A DNA stretch of 30,056 nucleotides from Nemertoderma westbladi. Lineage: Eukaryota; Xenacoelomorpha; Nemertodermatida; Nemertodermatidae. A program made the translations under genes and the position numbers. Below, in pieces: positions 28,205-30,056 of this stretch; positions within the stretch are counted from its first letter, which is position 1; every line of letters begins with the position of its first letter. The stretch covers positions 1 to 30,056 of the forward strand of contig JAUCBJ010002441.1 in assembly GCA_032718475.1 (NCBI GenBank). Direction: 5' to 3'. The notes below the pieces were generated by a model. The model searched no databases. It was given only the letters and a program-made list of their open reading frames with translations, and was not told the origin of the DNA.

Positions 28205-29971
28205 TTGGGGAAATCCAGCCGATCGCCTCAATGGTTGGAAAGCCCACTTTGAAAAGCTCCTCAATAATGACAGGGTATTGCCTGATAACTTTATAGAAGT
28301 AAAAGTGTCTGAGTCTGTACTCCCAGATATTCCCATTGGCGATATCTCCTTTGCAGAAGTGAAGGCTGCTGCAAAGAGCATTAAGACCAATCGTGCCAGT
28401 GGTGTAGATGGTGTTCCCCCTGAGGTCTTTAAAATACCTGAGTGTTTAAAGCTTATCTATCCCATCATAGTAGACATGTACCAAACAACAAGAGTCCCAC
28501 AAGAAATGAAAACAAATAAGTTGGTGCCAGTTCCCAAGAAGGGCAACCTAACACTCTATGGTTCTTTTCGGGGAATCTCATTGATCTCGATTGCTGCAAA
28601 GCTATACAATAGGATTCTATTAAATCGCATCAGGGATCCCATTGAGAGACTGCTCCGTGGAAATCAGAATGGGTTCCGTAATGGTCGTGGGACCATGGAG
28701 CCCATTTTGGCACTTAGAAGGATAATTGAAGAGTTATCAAAAAAGAAAGACAGGCATCTGGCTGTTATCTTTGTTGACTTCTTCAAGGCCTTTGATTCAG
28801 TCTCTCGCTCACGTATGTTCAGCATACTTTCATTATATGGGATTCCTGATGAAATTATTGCAGCAATCAGATCAGTATACGATGGTTCGACAACATTTGT
28901 GTCTACTGTTGACGGTGACACAGAACCATTTGAAGTGTTATGGGGCGTCCTCCAAGGAGACACACTTGCACCATTCTTGTTCATTATTGTGGTTGACTAT
29001 GTTCTACGCATGTCCTTAGATCATTATAATGATGATGGGGTGATGATAACTCCACCTACTGGCTCCAGAAGTCGAGGAAATCCTGCCAAGTACCTAACTG
29101 ATCTAGACTTTGCTGATGACTTAGGACTAGGAGTACTCTCAGAATCATTAGAGGGAGCCCAACGGCTCCTCAGCTCATTAGAACATGCTGCTTCTAGTGT
29201 TGGTCTTTTTATTAACTCCAGAAAGACCAAAATTCTGACAGTTAACTTTGAAAGTCCTCAGCAAGTCTCTGATCGGATGAGCATAAGCTCAAAGGATGGT
29301 ATGCTTGAGCATGTGGATGACTTCTGTTACCTGGGATCATGGATCCGGAAGTCAGGTGAGGACCTTCGAATACGTAAGGGAAAGGCATGGGCAGCCTGAA
29401 TAGTCTTTCCAGGATTTGGAAGTCACCGAGAATTAATCGGAAACTTAAGGTCCGATTATTTAGAGCAGCAGTAGTTCCAGTACTCCTCTATGGGAGTCCA
29501 TGCTGGGCTCTAACTGCCGAGGACACCAAATCTCTGGATGGCACATTCACAAGAATGCTACGCCGGGTTCATTGTGTCAAGTACAATGCACACATCTCCA
29601 ACCAGACACTATATAACATTGGAGGTGTCTCATTGGTTCCCCCAAGCTTGACACTAGAACAAAATCGCCTCCGCTTTGCAGGACATTGCTTTCGCCGTGA
29701 GGACCAGCCAGTGCATAATCTTGTACTTTGGCAGCCTCATGGAGTGAATAAGCATGGTGGACAGCCCATGACTTTCTTGAGACGCATCTTAAAGGACACT
29801 GGGCTTGAAGATGCGGATGATCTAGCAAATGTCATGGGTGATAGGGAGTTGTGGCGGTGCAATTTTGTCGACAAGCCGGCACGCACAGCATTCTTAAAAA
29901 TGCAGCTGCAATGCAGCATGCCGATCCTAGTAGGGGAAACCCAATATTTATTGGAATTCATAAGCACATAA
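28205..29971 (+). pseudogene. LINE reverse transcriptase, truncated and frameshifted
   Basis: RT motifs seen in order: NRASGVDGVPPEVFK, VPVPKKGNLTLYGSFRGISL, QNGFRNGRGT, motif A FVDFFKAFDS with its Asp, GVLQGDTLAPFLF, and motif C as FADD in DLDFADDLGL. VDDFCYLGSWIRKSGEDL follows, then GKAWAA and a TGA at 29396-29398. The protein resumes in the next forward frame (SLNSLSRIWKS, LYGSPCWALT, LRFAGHCFRRED) to 29971, so a single-base indel lies near 29395. The start is missing. The copy cannot make an intact enzyme. Confidence 0.9.
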
Positions 29972-29998
29972 GGACAGGATGTGGTTAGGGCAAGCTGA
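28205..29998 (+). mobile_element. 5'-truncated non-LTR retrotransposon (LINE)
   Basis: Coding similarity begins abruptly at about 28205, within the linker before the reverse transcriptase (DRLNGWKAHFEKLLN). It continues through the RT and C-terminal region to a stop at 29969-29971, followed by a short 3' tail and G-rich sequence. No endonuclease domain is present upstream, as expected of 5' truncation during target-primed insertion. The clade is not certain; it is RTE- or CR1-like by motif style. Confidence 0.85.
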
Positions 29999-30000
29999 TT

Positions 30001-30031
30001 GGGGGGGGGGGGGGGGGGAGGGGGGGGGGGG
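30001..30031. repeat. G-rich homopolymer tract
   Basis: G18, an A, then G12, immediately after the LINE 3' tail. Its length is unreliable. Confidence 0.9.
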
Positions 30032-30056
30032 TGGCCAATGTGATAAGGTAGCCAAT

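Overview
This is an AT-rich window of a metazoan nuclear genome. Its genes have short exons with consensus GT/AG splice sites, long introns, intronic minisatellites, foldback elements and a dead LINE. Frequent TAGGCCTA words and the gene content suggest a marine invertebrate deuterostome (echinoderm-like). That taxonomic guess is an inference; nothing in the window proves it.

Layout. (1) 121-13575, plus strand: the 3' part of an unidentified Ser/Pro-rich protein gene. Its best exons are 2266-2390, 5798-6471 and 13415-13575, the last ending 28 bases before an AATAAA. The two introns around the middle exon are almost wholly minisatellite: 67 copies of a 45-bp unit (2673-5690) and about 110 copies of a 60-bp unit (6508-13098). 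The 45-bp unit resembles the exon 2266-2390/intron junction just upstream, so the intron carries 67 near-consensus 5' splice sites.

(2) 14155-18475, minus strand, convergent with (1): a complete seven-exon gene of 589 codons. Its order is basic N-terminus, IQ motif, coiled coil, ankyrin repeats, coiled coil, then a C-terminal domain resembling the dynein heavy-chain D5/AAA_9 region. This is the architecture of IQANK1. An approximately 766-bp foldback element sits in its second intron.

(3) 19580-21635, minus strand: a tandem paralogue that keeps only the first and last exons of that gene. It encodes a 220-residue protein with no IQ motif or ankyrin repeats. Another possible exon lies upstream at 23149-23263.

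(4) 24962-25298, plus strand: the first two exons of NAA20, the catalytic subunit of the NatB N-terminal acetyltransferase. The rest is not visible and should lie to the right of the window.

(5) 28205-29998: a 5'-truncated, frameshifted non-LTR retrotransposon (reverse transcriptase), apparently inside the NAA20 intron.

The gene models were made by eye from splice signals, reading-phase agreement and family recognition; no search was run. The strongest leads are the minisatellite built from an exon/intron junction and the stripped-down IQANK1 paralogue.
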